A DNA stretch of 64,000 bases from Gordionus sp. m RMFG-2023 (lineage: Eukaryota > Nematomorpha > Gordioida > Chordodea > Parachordodidae). The notes beneath the pieces are model-generated. The model was not told the origin of the DNA, ran no database searches, and saw only the letters and a list, made by a program, of their open reading frames with translations. Shown here one piece after another: positions 60,607 to 64,000 of this stretch. Both the position numbers and the translations under genes were made by a program. The DNA lies in assembly GCF_954871325.1 (NCBI RefSeq), contig NC_088776.1:39232508-39296507 (forward strand). Reading direction: 5' to 3'. The stretch's first letter is position 1; every line of letters starts with the position of its first letter.

Positions 60607-63600
60607 TTAAAAATTTGAAGAGGCGAAAAATAAAAAAATATATTAAAATTTTTCCTGAACACCCATTAAGCCACGGCAAATTGAGATGTCTAGTGATGCC
60701 CCTGCTGTTAATCTGTAAAGTTGGTAACTAACTGAAATTAATATAAAAATTTTTTAAAAAAATGATCGAAATTTTAGATGAGTTGAGTTATGACCCGCTT
60801 ATTATTCTCAGGACGGGAAATTTGAAAATCAGGAAAAATAAGATTTTTGGTCCATGTTAATACGCAGGTTAAAATATAATATATTATGGTAAATTAAGGC
60901 TTACCCGTGCTGAAAGGATTCAAAGAAAATTTTTGAGCTATAACTTTTAAACTGGTAACTTTATTTTTAAGGATCGGTATATTAGAATTTTTTTATTTAA
61001 ATGTAACGATTATTTAATAGGAAAAAAACACTAAAGATTTTACACAAAACTTAAAAGATCAAAAAATTTTTAAAATATTTATACGATTTTAAAATAAGAT
61101 TTATAATATAATTAGATTCGGTTTCATAATAAATTTGGCTTTCTAAATAATATTAAAAAATCAAAACAAACTTTTTAGAAATAAAAGTATAAAAATAAAA
61201 AATTTGATTATTTAATTTTTTTAAAAATGATTCATTTCGATTATTAATCGATAAATTAAAATTTGATACTAATAATTCGAAGTTTTTTTTAAAACTTTCT
61301 TCTCTTTATTTCCTCTTTTCTTTTTCCATCTATCCATGTCACATCGAATTTTTATAAAAATGTAAATGTAAATGGCATTTATTTCTAAAATTTAAATTTG
61401 TGGTTAGTTTTCCATCACCTTCATGCATAGTAAAAAAAAGGAACTTTAATTACTCTTAAAATGTCTTTCCTCTTTATGTATATTGTTTTATTTTATTATC
61501 ATAACTTTTTTTACAAAATAAACTTTTATAAATTTCAATTTACAAATTATAAGTGCTACTTATATTTATATCCAAAATTTCTATTAATTGACCAATTTTC
61601 TTTCTCTTTTATTTTTTATAAAAAAAGTAAAATTAATTTTATATTATATATAGATATAAATATAATTATAATTATATTATGGTATGAAGCAAATTAATAT
61701 TGATTTCATTTTATTACAATAACATTAAAAAAAAATTAAAACAAAAAATATTTTATTTTAATTTAATTTAATTTAAAATTCAATCATTAACAGATGTCTT
61801 TAGTTATTAATATAAATAAATTTAATATTTTTTTATTTTCGTCAATTATATGGTCAAGCTTGCTCCGTAAAACCATGCTTAATCATTTTTTTTCTCGCAT
61901 GAGCCATGAACCCTTAACCTTAACTATAAATTTGGTCATTTCGATATATTTAAGGTAATTTTTTATACTAGCAGTGACCTTATCCATGATTTAATTTAGG
62001 AACTCGTCCAAAAACGACTGAGGGCTTAGCCTCAGATAACTGCGTTTGACTAATATAATTATGGGCGCTTTTTGCGCATAAGCTTAATTTATTTTTTTTT
62101 CTAACTGACTAGACTTAAATAAAATTCTGATAGCTAAATAAATTCAAACTTACACTTGGGTTTAGGGTAAAGTTTGGTTTAGGCATTAGCTTAACTCTCA
62201 AGTATTTAATTATTGTTCGATCAAATCAACGAAACTAAATATTTGATTTTTACATTTTTATTTACTAGTTTATCTTTCGTCGAGGAGCCCATAAGGAATC
62301 GGGGGCACGTTGGGGTGATAGAGACAGATCAGTACATTCCAATTTATTTCTAAGATCTTATTACATAAAAATGGAAATTTATTTATAGAGAATTGTGCCA
62401 TACAATAAAGTTTTTAGAAAAATTTATTCTTTTAATGTTTACTTGTGTTTAATAACAAAAATAAATGCAAACTTTATAGTTTAGATTTATAAATAAAGCT
62501 TTTAAAATTTCAATAATTAAATATTAGAGAGTTTAAAAATCCTAATTTTTAATCTGATAATTTTTTTAAAAATCACAAAACATGAATTAGTATGATTTTA
62601 TAGTACATTATGAAATTAGAGGGGGCGGGGCGGGCGTATTGATTGCTTGTCCGAGATACGTTAATCCTAACTAGAGATATTCAAATGGGCTGGACGAGAG
62701 GGCTAAAATATTTTATGCATTGGGTAGATGAGTGGGCGGGTTATTTTTTTTTAAATAATAGGCGGGGAAATTTTAGATAATTATCGGGCGATATAAAAAT
62801 ACAATAAAATAAATAAATAACAAATTCAACCAATATAGGAATCTTTAAACATTAAGCTGGTAGGCGGGTTAATTTTAATTTCACTCAATTACCACCCCAA
62901 TAATTGCTAAAATATAGAATGGAAATTCTACTAAAGGCTATTAGGTAAAGGAATTAAATAAATGTAATATTAATTATTTTATACAAAGATAAATATTGTT
63001 ACAAATATTATGGGTCTTAACAAATTATTATGACTGCAAAAATATAAAAAAATATTTCACACAAATCACCACCCATAGGTCTAAAATAATCATAGTGGTC
63101 CGAGTCAAATTTTTTTAAAATAAATTTAAACTATATTTAACCAATTGAAAAATAACAAGGGTTGAATCATTTAATATATATTCTCTCCTCATATTTTCTA
63201 TTATACGATTCGATCTGACTTCTATATATTTATAAATTGAATGTGAAAGAGTTTTGCTAATTATCAAAACTGAAAATCGCAAACATTTATGTGTTTTTTA
63301 GAACATTTACATTTTTTTTAACTTCTGGACTTATTAAGTATTCCACTGTATACTATAACCCAAAGTATACGTTTAACGATTTTTTCCGCTATAATTTTTG
63401 TTATTTAAATGATTCCGGCTGAAAATTTATTATTCTACAACCATTATAACCGTTTTGTAAAATTGTTTTTTTCTATTTTTGTTTGGGAGATTTTGTTTTT
63501 TAAAAAAAACTGAATATTAAGATTTTTTTTATGGGGCCAACTCACAATGTAGATTTAAAAAATATTAGTACATTAAGATTATATACTAATAATAATTGTC

Positions 63601-64000
63601 GTAACTATGGCCTCGCTGTAAACGTCTAAAATAGTCTATTGAATAAAAAAAATTTCAAAAAATTACTATTTACCCCCCCCCCCCCCTTTCTCAATGGAAA
63701 AGCTAGGATGGTTTAAAAATGGTGAACTTAGATAGGTTTTTCAAAAAACTAAAAATTTTTTTACAAATGTAAATATATTTTTATCAATTAAACATTTTTT
63801 CTTATAATATTAACTTTTTATTTGTAGATATTTTAAGAAATCGATAAATATTTATGAATTATAATTACAACTGATTGTTTAAAAGAAAGTCAATAAATAA
63901 TAAAAATAAAATATAGTTAAAGAAATTTAAACTTTTTTACTAGGAAGGAACATTTTTTTTTTTTAAAAAAAAAAATAAATTTGAGGTTTTTTTTAAAATA
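60607..64000. other. AT-rich stretch, mostly unrecognised
   Basis: No gene supported. At 62672, TAGAGATATTCAAATGGGC followed by GGGCGGG blocks looks like the left end of another GGCC-rich hAT MITE; its other end was not found. A short hairpin GGGCGCTTTTTGCGC lies near 62065. A run of 14-15 C lies near 63673. Confidence 0.45.

Overview
This is an AT-rich window (roughly three quarters A+T) from an animal nuclear genome. Two host genes can be recognised. One is a complete nine-exon gene for the splicing factor SF3B4 on the + strand (8.7-18.0 kb). The other is a muscarinic acetylcholine receptor on the - strand (29.15-32.9 kb). The receptor core and loop motifs resemble arthropod A-type receptors as I remember them, so I infer an arthropod; the sequence does not let me go further.

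Layout. 0-3 kb: LINE relics. 3-7.1 kb: a hAT relic on + carries a second hAT of opposite orientation inside its coding sequence, with an 8-bp target duplication. 8.7-18 kb: SF3B4, with four introns of 43-154 bp, and a 5.8-kb intron holding a full-span RTE-type LINE (20-bp target duplication, tRNA-like head), a Tc1-like relic and a MITE fragment. 18.7-27.6 kb: one outer hAT element with matching ends holds a broken BED-finger transposase and at least three younger insertions. 29.15-33 kb: the receptor gene. 33.9-35.8 kb: a Mutator-like element whose inverted ends are arrays of a 15-16-bp unit. 36.4-49.6 kb: two more families built the same way (array-like inverted ends with other units), mixed with small hAT MITEs. 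50-64 kb: mostly unrecognised AT-rich DNA, with scattered MITEs and one unrecognised protein-like segment at 57.4-58.1 kb.

The two host genes are not functionally linked. SF3B4 is a core U2 snRNP protein; the receptor is a membrane GPCR. Most of the rest is mobile DNA in nested layers. Nested insertions with visible target duplications allow relative dating. The most unusual structures are three unrelated-sequence element families whose inverted ends are short-period arrays; one of them clearly carries Mutator-like transposase sequence. No CRISPR array, operon or complete virus-like element was seen.
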